Source of the DNA: Ceratodon purpureus
Taxonomy: Eukaryota; Streptophyta; Bryopsida; Pseudoditrichales; Ditrichaceae
Assembly: GCA_014871385.1 (NCBI GenBank)
Contig: CM026429.1
Coordinates: 7,784,642 to 7,848,641 of the forward strand
DNA: 64,000 nucleotides
Direction of reading: 5' to 3'
Under the pieces are notes generated by a model. The model was not told the origin of the DNA and made no database searches. It was given only the letters and a program-made list of their open reading frames with translations. Below, piece by piece: positions 10,768-23,478 of this stretch. Each line of letters opens with the position of its first letter. Position 1 is the first letter of the stretch. The position numbers were made by a program, and so were the translations under genes.

Positions 10768-12321
10768 ATGGGTTCAGTTGCAGGCATTGGTAAGCGTCAA
10801 ACCTGTGATTGCCTGGCATTTTGATAGGACATTTCTTTACGAATATCGAGCATTGGTATTGCTTTTTCAGGAGATGCAATGTCACTAATCTTCCTCCTGC
10901 TTTGGACGTTGTCGTGGTCCAGAGCCTATTAATCGTCAACTTCCACCCATTGAATCCGTCCAAGCTGTTTTGTTCGACGTGGATGGCACCTTAGCAGACT
11001 CCGATCCTCTTCATTATGTTGCTTTTCGTGATATGCTGTCGGAGGTACGCGACCTAAACTCAGATTATCGACTTCATCGAATAACGGGAAATACATAGAC
11101 ATTCTCTTTCAGCTACCGTGGAGCCTTCTGTTGCTTGCAATGACCATCAGTATTGAGTACCCGCTGCTAGAATTGCTAGTTCAGGACTTGTGTGGTTAGT
11201 TGAAGTCACAGCACAATGATGCAAACAGTGGGAAGGTGACATAATTTCATTTCTGTCTCTTTGACAGATGGGTTACAATGATGGGATTCCGATAACGGAG
11301 GATTTTTTCAGCGCCTTCATCAGTGGAAAGCACAATTCTGAAATTGGTGTGTTCCTCTTCCCCGACTGGGATCAGCAGCGACGAGATCAATGGCTAGATG
11401 ATAAAGAAGCCCTTTTCCGAAGGTCATTTATTTGTTTCAAGAGAACTCTATTCCAAGTTTGTGTCAATCCAACCAGCATACCACACTCGTTGTGGTTGAT
11501 CTCCCATTTTGAAGTTTGTCCTGAACTAGTGCTCTTTGTCATGCAGGTTAGCAGCTGAGCATCTGGAACCTGTCGCCGGGCTTCTTCGACTGACGGAGTG
11601 GGTGAAGAAGAAAGGGTTTCGACGCGCTGCTGTTACGAATGCCCCTCGGTCAAATGCTGTGCAGATGATCGCCTCGGTCGGTCTGACTGACTTCTTTGAG
11701 CACTTGGTAATCGGCAGTGAATGCGAAAGGGCAAAACCATTTCCGGATCCTTACTTGAAGGCACTTGAGCACTTTGGAGTATCGGCTGAAAATGCATTTG
11801 CTTTCGAGGTCAGTTGTACTATCCTCACAAGTCATCATGTTTCTTGGGCTGATTCGGTACTCACGAGAAACATCTGATTTCTTTATTAGCTTCGTGCATT
11901 GCTGGTTACGTGTGCTTCTTCTGCGATTGAAACTCGTACACATGATGGCACCTGTGTGGGGTAGAAGCCGATGATGAACATCACCGTGCTTCAGGTTTCT
12001 TTAGCGAATTAGCCTCTCGGAGGGAGTTTTTTTTTGTGCACATGGGTTTTCTTGGTGTGGAGGTTCCATCGTTATAACTCTGGTACCTGTCACCGAGTTT
12101 GAAGTAGAGGAATGTGCTAACCGGTACTCCTCGTCCCATTGCAGGACTCTCCGGCAGGTTTGGGAGCGGCTGTTGCAGCTGGACTGCCGGTTGTAGGAAT
12201 CACGACAGGAAATCCCGGGCCAACTCTTGTTGCTGCAGGAGCAGCATTTCTGATCAAGGATTATGATGATGCCGCATTGTGGAGTAAGTTGGAGAAAGAA
12301 GCTGTCACAAGCTCGCTGTAG
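10768..12321 (+). CDS. SGPP: HAD-superfamily sugar-phosphate phosphatase, SGPP type
   Basis: Five exons join in frame: 10768-10789, 10923-11044, 11268-11422, 11547-11808, 12145-12321 (245 aa, the normal family length). The HAD motifs are all present: nucleophile and acid/base Asp in LFDVDGTLADSD (Asp26, Asp28), motif II as VTNAP, motif III Lys in AKPFPDPY, and motif IV as FEDSPAG. The helical cap sits between motifs I and II. The arrangement and local wording (GKHNSEI, DKEALFR, GSECE, GLTDFF) match the plant SGPP phosphatases, which remove phosphate from small sugar phosphates. The first exon is only 22 bases, so the start is slightly less sure than the rest. No transit peptide is evident, so it is probably cytosolic. 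Confidence 0.9.
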
Positions 12322-13596
12322 ACCTCGTCGCCTGGGGATTTTGGTCATGACATTCATTCCTCTCTGCATATATTGATGTCATGCTGGGAGCATTTTTGTC
12401 TACATACTTTACACAAGGTAGTCTGAAAGATGCATCACATCTTACAGAGTCTGAATTGAGGGTGATGCATGTACAGTAAGGTGGCTGTCTGAGAGAACTG
12501 AGTAGTTGCTAGGTGTTCGGCAATACTTGCTGTCATTACATTTCCATTTGAAATAAATTATTCTCTTTCAATTCCGAGTAAGTGCATGACATGCACGATC
12601 TGTTTTGATGTAGGTTAGGGACAGGGAGTAGATTTTAGGGCTTGGAGCTTCTCGTAACAATCTGGATATACAAGAGTGCATTTTGGTACTCTTGCACAAC
12701 CCTAATACACAAACCTAATACATAGCCTAGACATGTTTCTTCAAAATCTTGCTTCACATTGAAGCCTTGGTTACTTATAGAAGACCAGAAAGGGTTCCAT
12801 GGATTCAGCACAATGTGGGTCATTTGATGCTGTCACTTGCAAAATCAAACTCCCTAGTACTTGTTTACAATGTTTACACAAGAGGTTGTGGAGGATCATT
12901 GCATTCCTGCCCGAGTTGCCAATTGATTCTTCATGAGCCTGTTTCTTGGTTGAAAACCCCAAACATGGAGCGCATGATAAACATGGAGATCATTGTACTT
13001 TGTCTTAGAAACCTGCTGATTTTCAAATTTCAAGTAAAATGTTGCAAGCAAATCACAACCTGCATTTCCATCAAGTCTCTAATCACTAAGACAGTCCAAT
13101 CTGAGCTGCTGTGATGAACTGTTTGCACTGAATTCTGATCAACCTTCCCGTGCTAGAATTGATCCTTTGGATACCGCAGATATGTATGGGCCGCAGTATG
13201 AGAACGAGATTATGGTTGGGAAGGTAACGAGCTCAGTAATCTTTCGATCGAATTCTCGCACTTCTGACGTTAGGATATGTTGTTTGCAATGCCGAGGTCA
13301 TTTGGTTATGGTCACTGAGCCATGGTGATGATCATTAAGTCATTCAGTGTTGATCGACCATCTTGTCTGGTTTGCAAACCCTGAAGGGGATCCGAGACAC
13401 CATATGGGTTAAGTTCAAATCAAGTCCTGACCAACGGTCGATATCCAGTATGACTTTCATGAAATTCCGAAAGCTTAGGATAAATCTGTAACGCTTTTAC
13501 AGAATGAGGTCGAGATCTGATGATGTGCGCAGCGCTTCAAACCATTCGAAGCAGTGCGAGTCTAAATTCTCAGGAGACGCAGTTGCTTAGTACCAA
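12322..13596 (+). other. Intergenic DNA with one aldo-keto reductase scrap
   Basis: This stretch holds the 3' end of the SGPP unit and then unremarkable sequence. A small hairpin, CAAGAGT/ACTCTTG, lies near 12672-12695. The only protein-like piece is the fragment at 13161-13223. Confidence 0.5.
13161..13223 (+). pseudogene. Aldo-keto reductase exon fragment
   Basis: Twenty-one codons read DPLDTADMYGPQYENEIMVGK and end at a normal donor (AAG|GTAACG). This is the conserved aldo-keto reductase segment that carries the catalytic Asp and Tyr (DTADMYG) and the NE..VGK turn. No flanking exon of the family is visible on either side. It is therefore best seen as a relic of a gene copy or of transduplication. 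Confidence 0.55.
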
Positions 13597-14752
13597 ATGT
13601 CGTCCTCTTGTTCCAGCAATTGCTCCTCCTACGCTGAAAACTCATCTCCAACAATTTCCGTGTTCCTATTGTTGCAACATTTGTTCGAATCTGAAAGAGG
13701 AATCGTGAGATACGTCAACAACAAGGTACCTGGTCGAATATACTTGTGGATTTGCTGCAGCGAACAGCTAGAAGTTGGCTCACTAGGTATAAATTTTCAT
13801 CCTGAAATGCTGTTGGTGTTCCGATATATTGCAGCCAGTGACACCGTTACTGTTGAATTTTGAGCACATAGTGTAGGGATCTGCATTTACAGAAACGTAA
13901 GGGTTAGGTCTGCACTTACACCTGGTTGAATTGTTGGGTTCATCGTCACATGGGATATGGACTCTGTTTTTGCATGACGTAAGAGCCATTCTGCTTTTAA
14001 TCGAACATGAACATTACATCTGCGATTATGTTTAACATGTAGAATTTCCTGATTTACGGTAAGTAAGCCTTCAGTGCAGACATGGATGTCTGAAACTATC
14101 TTTGAATGTCGCCGGGAGCTATGAACTTAACTACACCGGGGTGGTGTAGTTGCAGAAATCGTGTTTGCCATCACCAAGTGCAGTTATGTTTGGCAAATCA
14201 AGCTGCCCTAAGGAGTGTGGACCTCGGGGGGACGTCGCACCGACGCTGAAAACAGATGAAGAGCCAGCGGATTTGACCCCGAAGCCGCACTACAGTTGCT
14301 TCAAATCATCCAATTCATCAGGTGACAACCCCGATGAGGAAGTCGAGAACACAACAAGCGGGAAGTCTGAGAAGGAAACCGACGACACATCATGTGATAA
14401 GCCAAAGGAGGAAGCTGAAAGCACATCATGTGAGTCGAAGCCCGAAGAAGAGGAGGTCGAAGATATTAAGGCTACTTCCCAAGACGACGAGGACGGCAAA
14501 CAAAAGCGCAAAGAACATGAGCACTCTTCTCTGTTCGACATCGCCGATACGAATTCCGGCGATTTTAACCGATTGACAATCCCAGATTCAGACACGTTTG
14601 AAGATCCCACTTCCAAAGGTGAGAAGCTAGTCCAAGGTGCTAAGATCCGAACCCAGAAGTCACCCAGAACTAAGTCTCCCAGAGAATTACTCCAAGCGGC
14701 GAAGTTGCCTCCCGCAACCTCTCAACAAGTTTACAACGACCACGTCAGTTAG
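13597..14752 (+). CDS. Uncharacterised acidic, low-complexity protein
   Basis: A two-exon model (13597-13725 and 14156-14752) joins in phase 0 with a normal donor (AAG|GTACCT) and acceptor (TTGCAG). It gives about 241 aa. The N-terminus is Ser-rich (MSSSCSSNCSS), followed by a short hydrophobic stretch FLLLQHLFE. The middle is dominated by Glu, Asp, Ser and Lys, with repeated CESKPEEE and DKPKEEAES-like units, and is surely disordered. The C-terminal part carries KSPRTKSPRELLQ, which resembles a nuclear or phosphorylation-rich tail. A further donor at 14743/14744 could splice to 14827 and change the last residues. I do not recognise a family. It could be a lineage-specific nuclear protein. 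Confidence 0.42.
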
Positions 14753-16297
14753 TGTAGTCATCTGTTCTGTTTGTTGAATCTTCGATCAACACTTCAATCA
14801 CTGTAATTTTTTCTCTTAATCTGCAGCTGAGTTTGCTACTAAGGCCATCCACGGCTGGAAGATGAGATCTGAAATCCGGATCATGTGAAGGTAACAATTG
14901 GGTATTCATTTTCAGACACTGTGGGCAGGTGAGGAAACAATCATGTCAACAAGTTTCAAACGTTGCTTTGCATGTTTGGGCCCTAGCGCTTCAATGGATG
15001 TCCTTTTGATTGTATGTGAGGTTTAGATGTTGATCATTGTGAAGTCATTCGTTGTTTCTTCAAAGTAGAAGGCTCCTGAAAGTGTTGCAGCAAAGCCTGG
15101 GTGACCCAGCTGCTGCAATGGGTCGCTTGATCCACGATATGTTGAGTTATGACGGTCTTTGCCACTTGAGAAAGTATATTGTGTAGGATTAGAATGGTAG
15201 CGGCAGATGTTGCAGAAGCAGCTCCCGGAATCGTAAGTGGCAACGAATTTCTAGTTCTATTCTCAATGGCACACTACTTTTAGAATGCGTCCTGCTCCTC
15301 AAGAGTAATTCGTGTATAAATGAGCTTTCCGGTTGCAGCTAAAGGTTGTCTTTAGTCCACAAATCAGCATTGAATCAGTTCCTTTGAAGATATCGCAGCA
15401 GCAGCATCCGCCTGTGTACATGCGACGTTCAGTGTCATGCCATTCGATTAGGACTAGTGGTTTAGACGACTGTGATAACCTCACCATGAAGTTCAGTTCC
15501 GATGTTCCAAATTCAGATATGTTTTGCAAGAAATCTTGTTTTCGTTCATATGTCGTGTGGAGCTGCCCTGATTCAGGCATATCATGGCTTGAGGCAGGTG
15601 GTGATTATTTCTGTCCTTCATTGATCGGCATTCACTCAATTTCACATGAAAACGTGAAAGCCTAGGAAGGTGCGGATGAGAGCAGGTTTATTGAGTAGGT
15701 TGTGATACAAGAGTAGAGATTACTCCTGAGCTAGACTGACCTTGTGGAGAGTTCATTCACCACGAGCTGTGGCGCTTGAGAATTGAGTCAGTTACTTCAC
15801 TTGTATGCGCAGCTTCAATTCTCGCGATTGACCGTTTCGAATCAATTTCAGCAATGCCGGACGAACTCTTGGCCTACTCGCTGTGGTAGACAGCAAATCC
15901 GATAGTTTTTAGATTGAAGCTCTATCACCACTCTTAGCATATGTGGGTTTTAGCTTAGGGGGATGCTGCGCTCTTTGGATGGGAACTCCTAAACGGAAGG
16001 TGGGTCCTTCTTGTAACCCCTTGTAACCCTGGGACACGAGTTTTGATTCATTTGAGATCCAAGTTATGGACAGACATTCGTGTTTTTGCTCGGTGACGCT
16101 ACAGATTTCAAGCTTGGGTTGGCAAGCTACGGAAGGTAAGGCAGGGAAGCTCATTTCGTATTTCTCGGCAGCCTACGAAATACCAACTAGTTCATCGGCA
16201 TTGTGATGTGATGAGCACTTCTTCGGAGTGAGATTGTTAGTTGTGCAGAAAGCTCCGAGAAAGTGCGATTCATCATCGTTGAAGGGAAGTCGTCACA
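14753..16297 (+). other. Intergenic DNA
   Basis: Open frames of 60-110 codons occur (for example 15333-15665 +), but none shows a motif, codon pattern or splice context that supports a gene. The stretch just before 16298 is probably the leader of the F-box/kelch-like gene. Confidence 0.4.
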
Positions 16298-18258
16298 ATG
16301 GTGATAATCAAGGAGGAGGATCCGCCGGCATCGCCATGGACAGATGACAGTGGGCCGGATATCCTCGAGATTCTGAACGATCCAGAGGCGAAGAAACTCT
16401 TGACTCCAGAAAGACTTGGCATTCTGCTCACGGTGCGGTTTTCTTCACCACTCTCCTCGTTTATGTACCTTGCAAGCGCTAAATGCAACTGAAATTTGAA
16501 AAACAAAGGTGCAGAGGCTTAGTAGGTCAACTAAGGTGGAAATATTGACAATTCCATTCCAAAACCTGACAAGAATATGTCCAAGTGTGTGTAGAAATGT
16601 CCTATCTATCAACTGGAGGAAGCATGGAAACACATTGGATCGCCCGCCAAGTTTCCACCAACTCCAACAGAGATTTCGAAGAATCAGTGGCTCAGGCAAT
16701 GGAAGCCGGTTACCTTCAAGGACGCTGCAAAGAGGCTTTACCAACGCTACCATCCCTGCCTTCTGGAGACGAGCACGAAATTGTACTACGTCATTGGGTT
16801 CGATTCAACAACAAACTTGAAGAAACTGGGGATTCACAACTGGATAGCCCTGCCTCCTTTGAACTACCTTCCTCAGGGATGCGAGAAAGTCATCGCTGGC
16901 GCAGCCGGTAAGTCATCCCTGTCCCCTTCCAAAGTTTTCGTTCTTCCTGCTCTTAAGAGTTTCCAAGTTGATCAATACACAGTGGTAGGTTAATCAGGGC
17001 ATTCTAGTTGAGCATCACTCCTTTGTCAAAACTTAGAATCACTAAGATATGTTTTACAAGAAGAAAAATAGAACTAATGTGTTTGCAAAAAGGAAATATT
17101 CAGATCGGTCTAAAATTGTTTAGTTATGATAATATACAAAGATATATGCCTATTTCGGCTGGAGAAGTCTTTCTTCTGTGAAATGGGTATTTCAGAACTA
17201 CATTTAGCATGTCATTTATGGCATGAGTGCTTTGAATGTTGAAGCATAAAACTTGTAAGCTCTTAAATATGTAGGCAAGTGCATTGGCACCAGGTTTGCT
17301 GGTTGTGGAAGGAGGCGAGCAACCTGGGAGTAAACCTATTATACTTTGGGGCCAACTAGCAATTCCTAACGAGAAGTTCTGGAACAACGAGAAGGTAAGA
17401 AAGCAATGTGGAGGGCAATCGATTGTGTGCGTAACGAATCCTATTACTCGTGAATACATCATTCTGCCGCCCATCCCCAAACGTAGACTGAACAGCAAAA
17501 TTGCCAAGTTTGTGTTCACTGACTTGCAACGCTCCAAGTATCATCTGGTGATTTCCGGATGGGACACGCAGAGGAGGAGGGGGAAGCTCGGAGACATCCT
17601 GTGCGTGATTGTGTATTCCTCAGAGAAGCAATGCTACATCCATGCAAACCACATCGAAAACGCACGACCAATTCCGTATCTCCAGTGTGGCCGATCAGGA
17701 ATGGCCGTCATCAACTATGGCGTGTACTTCGGAGGAGTTCGGGTTTTGGAAATGCCGAATAATGAGGAGGGTCATATCCCTGCCATCTACTACTTCAATG
17801 TCAGCAATAGCAGGAAGCAATGCTTATGTTTCGACTTCATCCTAGTGAACATCGCCGGTCGGAACGTGCAACCTCCGAAGGTGGTGCAAGCAGGGCCGTT
17901 TCAGGTGTACGCTGTGACGAGATATGCACAGTTGCCGACCATACTCTGGCTGGTAGAGGTTGAGTTGCAACCTGATGGGACTCCAACAGGAGCATACAAG
18001 AAGGTGCCGTGTGGAGTCATGCCCAGTGCATTCTACCAAAAGCTGTTTCCCTCGGCAGCTGAAGCGCTGCAACCCTATGAGTGCACCAGTACAGACGGCA
18101 GGATTGCTTTCAAGGTCCTCAGCTCACGCAATTCCCTTGTCACTTATGACATCAGGACATACGAGTGGCGCATTTTTGAGTTCCCATGCCAGTATGAGCA
18201 GCGAGACTTTCACTTGTTTGACGGCTGCTACGAGCCTGTCTTGACGTCAAGGCCATAG
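16298..18258 (+). CDS. F-box/kelch-like protein (F-box-associated beta domain)
   Basis: Three exons join in phase 0: 16298-16432, 16595-16984, 17275-18258 (502 aa). Residues about 35-95 (LTPERLGILLTKCPIYQLEEAW...KNQWLRQW) sit where plant F-box proteins carry the F-box, but the match is degenerate. The rest follows the plant F-box/kelch pattern: a W-x-ALPPL strand, a GLLVVEGG strand, then IVCVTNPITREYIILPPIP and a series of beta strands ending in a TYDIRTYEWRIFEFP blade. F-box proteins of this kind select substrates for SCF ubiquitin ligases. The exon 2 end is uncertain. A stronger donor at 16908 would put the third exon out of frame, so I used the in-phase donor at 16985. Confidence 0.68.
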
Positions 18259-19101
18259 ATCCCGGTATGTGTGCAAATCCCAAGCCTTCACAGGCATAAC
18301 TACCTAAATTCGCAATTCGTTCTTTAGCAATCGTCGTATCCAAGTAAGCAATGCATGTCTGACTAGTTCACAATACCTGCATCTAAACGTGATAGAAGCA
18401 TGCAACTTCAAGCATCTGCTCACAAGGATTAAGATCACATCCGAATGTCGGCAGAATCTCGGACTAATGACAGGACATGCAAGCAAGAATCTCAATTTAG
18501 TGCGTGAATGTTACATGATGTTGAGGGAATTGAAAAATGAACACTTTGACTTGAGACAGAGAAGAAGACTCCCATGTTGGTGGGCAGAATTCAAAGGAGG
18601 AAGTTTGAAAAAAATTCCATTGCCTCCGGCTGGGTTATCTTCGTCGGCTGGAATGTCCACACCTCAGATCCAGGGCTAGGTTTGTAATACATACGACCAA
18701 CATAAATTTGGGTTGGCAGTTTCCCGTATTGACCCTAAAATGGTGCACTGACCAGCAGCGACAAGAGTCACTCGAAGAATCTCAATTTTACATGCCAGTC
18801 AATTACTGTGCCAGCAGAGGACATCTCTAAAGATTATATCCTGAGAAATCGACGAGTCCTTGAGCTTCTAGGAACTTCAATACTTGGTAAAAGAGGTGCC
18901 GGCTTTTTATTCCTCCTTGCAGAGCATCGATATGCAATGAATCCAAAAAGTAGAAACCATGAGATCGGGATGAACCACCTGCACATGAAGGCCAATTTGA
19001 GTTATCAATCAAGACTGAGCATCACGTTGGACGAGCTTATGTACACAGCGGTATGATCCGGAATGACCATATCAATTTCTTAGTATCATGCAACAACAAA
19101 C
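18259..19101 (+). other. Intergenic DNA between convergent genes
   Basis: Between the stop of the F-box/kelch-like gene (+) and the stop of the guanylate-binding gene (-). It should hold both 3' UTRs. Nothing else is visible. Confidence 0.5.
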
Positions 19102-22100
19102 TCACCTGTCCAGATCAAGGAATGGGCCGTAAACAGTTGCCTCCCATGCCGAGACCACTATTCGCCAAGTGGGGTTGTAGTAAAGAGAATCAGCTGACCA
19201 GAATATGCGTGTGTATGTTTCTAAGAAGATGAAAAGACCCCAAGCAGCAAGCTCCAGGAGCATGAATTTTATAACAAACCGACCTATCACCACCATGACT
19301 AGAGACAATACCACAAGCCAGTTGAAAAGGCGCTGGTTGTAATCGTTGATAAGTGGCCCCTTGCCTTCAACCACATCTGCAAGTATCGAGTAACAACAAA
19401 GGATCAGAGGAAGCTAAGGACATCGAAAACTCAGGTAAACATGAAGGTATAATTACTTTTGCTTGATAAGTTCGATGATTTGGACCAGATTCTCTCACCT
19501 TTTCCAGACGTTTCTGGTACAGAGCCTTCGAAGGTCCTAGACAGTTGATGGTGAAGGTTCTGTTACACGATGCAATTCCAGCACTGAATTTAGCCATGGA
19601 TGGCAAACGCAGGCCCTGCAAACTATCTACTTGATCCTCACAAGCTGTGTAGACTTCATCGCATTGTCTTGATGATCTAAAAATATTAGTTTCCTTCAGT
19701 GTTGCATAGGCCTGCAAGAGAAGAGAACACACCAATATCAGAAGTACAATATTTAAAACCTCATTGCTGTATGACCGAGGATGCATCACATTGGTTATAC
19801 CCAAAGGTCTGGAAAATATACCTTCTCAACCTGCATGAGAAGCATTCTAGAAGATTCGTCATTCTCTTTGTTCCTTCCGAATCGCTCATTCTGAAACAAC
19901 GTAGTGACCTCATCCACTGCCTTATCATGTCCATGGAGAAGCTCCTGTTCATGAACCGGTAAGCGAAACCTGGACATCAGGCTATTATACAACGCCAGGC
20001 ATCGATCCACTACCGCTCTGTTGAAAGCCTCAACCACATAGCCAGCCGACGGTATCTCACCCTTATTTAAAGCTTCCAGAGTCTGCATGACCCCAACAAT
20101 TATAGCACAGTTAGAGAAAAATAATACTCAAGGACGCAGCACGGAGGCTGCTTCGGAGCACTAGAGAGTTAAGGTTCTGGAATGACCTGCTCTAGAAGTG
20201 TAACGAAGTCTTTTCCAGTGATGGGCTCCCCCTGCACTCTCTTTGGACGAACCATAGATATCACAACTTTCCTCAAGCGGTCCCTCTGGCTTACATACGA
20301 AGGGTGAAGCTCTTCATCCCCAAGTTCACAGAGCTTCGTACGCTCCAAGTGTGGCTGCACAAATGAGGGAACATTTTTATTCTATATTCTATCATCGTAT
20401 ACTCACCTAAAGTAAGCTTGAAAAGAATATTTCATCCTTTCTTCTATCAAGAAGAATCCTATGAGATTTTTTTCTTACTTTGCTTTACTTTAAACATTTC
20501 AAAGAAAATTTGAGAGGAGAAATATTCACCTGAGGTAAGCTAAAAGCTGTGCTATTCTCTGCCATTAAAGCTAGAGATTCCCGAATACGGTTCACCTGAA
20601 ACGGAACCATTCCTTCATGTCAGCAATGAACCCATATGTTCTCGTAACCTTTTTCCAACTAAACAAGGCCACATAGAAACGATTTCAGCTGCGATTCTAA
20701 CAAATCATACGTCTAGAATGTGAATAATTCAATAACACACATCTGGAATATGTCTTTGTTCCCTGAAACAAATCAACCATAGTATGAAATTAAGCACAAA
20801 ATCAAAAACGTTTGTGCAACTCAAAAATGAATTACATGAGAAGTTGAATTAATTTTGAAGATACTTCCAGAAAAACTCATAAGGAGGAATTCTAGTGACA
20901 GTTAAAAAAACTTGTGGATTGGGGACGGTATGCAAGGCTTCCTCCACCATCGTCTGCACGGTCTTTCCCTCTGACAAGAACATAGCGCGCTTCTTATTAG
21001 TGATGTATTATTCAATGGAATTATATCCAATATCTCACAAAGAAGTTACGTCTACACGATGTTTACATGTTGGCAATAACTTCGGAGGGGTGCTAAGACT
21101 GCTCCTTGAGTCAGAATTCTCAGTACCAAGGAAGTCACGCTGAATCAACCAGAGAAGCTGCGCCGGCTCCAGGATACTCTCTCTTCCCTGCATGTCACAG
21201 AGTTGCACCGGACATTAGCCCCTCACTAAAACAGTTCAGAAACTTTCTCAACTTAGAGATCTATCTCAAGCCTTGATAACAGCAAATAATCCAACCAGCG
21301 CTTGAGAAATACTTCACAAAATAAGACTTGAATGTTTTTTAGTAGACCAGGTGATGTACCTTGACTCTGTTATCCAATATGCAATGTTCGGGGTGGCCAC
21401 CAAATCAACCAAGAAAATGGTCAGAATGTTGTCAAACAAATGTAGCATTATTTACGATACAGCACATTCTTCAATCAGTTTCACATCAGGATCCAACAGA
21501 TGCAGCAAAAGAATGACTAATAGTTAACTTACCGACCATAAAACTCGTCTGCCAAGTCCACTGCAAATGACAGTTTAGCAATATCCGCCACACGGACCTG
21601 CAGCCCAAGAGGTCATTCACATATTAAAGGGGTAAGCTCAGCTAGTTATATGTTACACAGACGGAAACGGTGAGAATTCAACTTTTATCAGATTCACCTT
21701 TGAATGTATGAAAATACTTTAGAGTCTCAGAAAATTACTCCTCAAATTAACTGCAGATGGGAAGCTAGAGATCGTACCGTCTCTGGGAGATTGTAAATGA
21801 GGACAGAGCTCATTATTGCTGCTAGTGCAAAAATCCTGCATGATACATTTGAGCGATATGCCTAGACATTAGCAAACACAACATCTGACAATTAAACTGA
21901 GATAAGATGATCATGGTATATATTAATTATATTATTCTCCGACACACAAGACCTAATTGCGCGATGCAAACCCAAGCAGCTGAGAATCAATACTGTACCT
22001 GTCATCGTAAACATTAGACTTTCCAATACTCTCGAACCCTTCCGTGTCCAAGAACAAGACTGATGTCTTGACGCCGTTGATATCAACCTCCATTGGTTCA

Positions 22101-23478
22101 CCCCACGCCCATATACCTGCAGAACACGTGCACTCTCGGAGGTCTTAATGGGCAGGTTTTCTACAAAAAGAAGAAAGTTAAGACGGTTGCCGACATGTTT
22201 TAGATCTCAGAAATACCAATTTGTATCAAAGTGAATGGAAACTGAGATGTTACCAATTTAAAGGCCATGGAATTTGAGCAGTCCGTGCAGTAGCTCTCTA
22301 CTTCATTGGCTAATTTCACTCATAGGACTAATTCAAGCCCTAATGTAAGGGAGTTCGCATTACACACCTCTCGTCTTCGTATCTCGCATGTGACCAACAC
22401 CAAACCCTGCATAAACATGATTGAGAACAAGAGCGTTTTCAGGCTTGAAGACTGAATCCTAGAGATGACGAATGATAACAACTAGCCACTTGGTAGAAAG
22501 TGTGAACCAAATGTTTGGGGTACTTGAAAAGGTCACTGAAATTATCATAATGCTGAGTATAAGTTGATAACGATTTACCTTCATTACAAGAAAGTGATAG
22601 TAGCTGGTTCAATAAAAATGACTTTCCAGAGCGATATGGTCCAATAACCTGGAAGATGGTGCACCATGTTATAGATCTGATGGGCGTAATTCTGGCATTA
22701 TGAAGGGGCTTAAATGAAAAATACATCCAAAATCCTATGTGTAATTGGTTGGAAGCACCAGACTTCGAATCACAGACTCCAAAAACTAAAGCCACATTGG
22801 TAAAAACAAACACCATAATAACAAAACATCTCCAAGACATGAAGCAATGTGGCTGTATTCTTAAGTAAACCCAAATAGAGAACAAAATCTCCAAGAGCAT
22901 GTCAGGATCCAAAAACATGAAACACGTACCGCAACAACTGCTATCGGATTTGTGATCCGCGCTATGGCATCCAAACAACTCCTAGTAACCGCTAACTTCG
23001 TATGTCCAGGATCTGGCTCCACAATTGATAGCCTGCACTTCACCAAAAATAAAAACGTATCTCCCGTTACTCTACAAACCTAAAGGATTCAATGGCATTT
23101 GATATTACCGACATTATGACAATGCAGCTGCCTACCAATTGCGCATCATTTGTGAGTCTACCCTGTAACACAAATTTGCATTAACAGAGTCAAATTAGAC
23201 ACCCACACTTCGAACAATGCAGCTAAAAAGAGTCTCCCATTGACTCCCCTTTGCCTCACTTGGGCCACATAGCATGCAATTCTACAGAAAAATTAGGGTT
23301 ACAAAGAAATAGCTTACGCTCGATGAAATTGAGAGGGAGTTCTGCCACGCAAAATGGGAAGCCCGGAACTCTTCCTCGATAGCGAAGGAATCGCCGCCAC
23401 TCCAGTGGAAGTGCCCAGCAGGATGAGGAAGAGAAGCACCACTCTTGGGCTCCACGATTTCCTCCCCCTCTCTTCCAT
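19102..23478 (-). CDS. Guanylate-binding protein (GBP-like large GTPase) with signal peptide and C-terminal membrane anchor
   Basis: Sixteen exons read on the minus strand: 23318-23478, 22930-23032, 22579-22648, 22368-22406, 21999-22116, 21778-21835, 21533-21597, 21360-21366, 21127-21187, 20912-20970, 20739-20762, 20530-20595, 20187-20354, 19822-20082, 19486-19711, 19102-19376 (about 586 aa). The N-terminus has a hydrophobic signal segment (VVLLFLILLG). The GTPase domain shows the P-loop GPYRSGKS (92-98), the GFGVGHMRDTKTRGIW switch, and G3 as FLDTEGFES. The GBP helical domain follows (VNRIRESLALM, PHLERTKLC, LEALNKGEIPS). The last exon carries two membrane spans (LVVLSLVMVVIG and LLELAAWGLFIF). 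The membrane topology suggests ER/endomembrane GTPase work. The 7-base eighth exon is needed to keep frame. The ends of exons 10 and 11 are uncertain, and the exon 15 donor (CTG|GTCCAA) was chosen for phase. Confidence 0.88.

Noticed and set aside
15333-15665. 110-codon frame upstream of the F-box/kelch-like gene
   Set aside because: No family motif, no good splice context and ordinary composition; not distinguishable from chance.
16908-16913. Donor CCG|GTAAGT as the end of F-box/kelch-like exon 2
   Set aside because: It looks strong but puts the third exon out of frame with either nearby acceptor, so the in-phase donor at 16985 was preferred. RNA data could overturn this.
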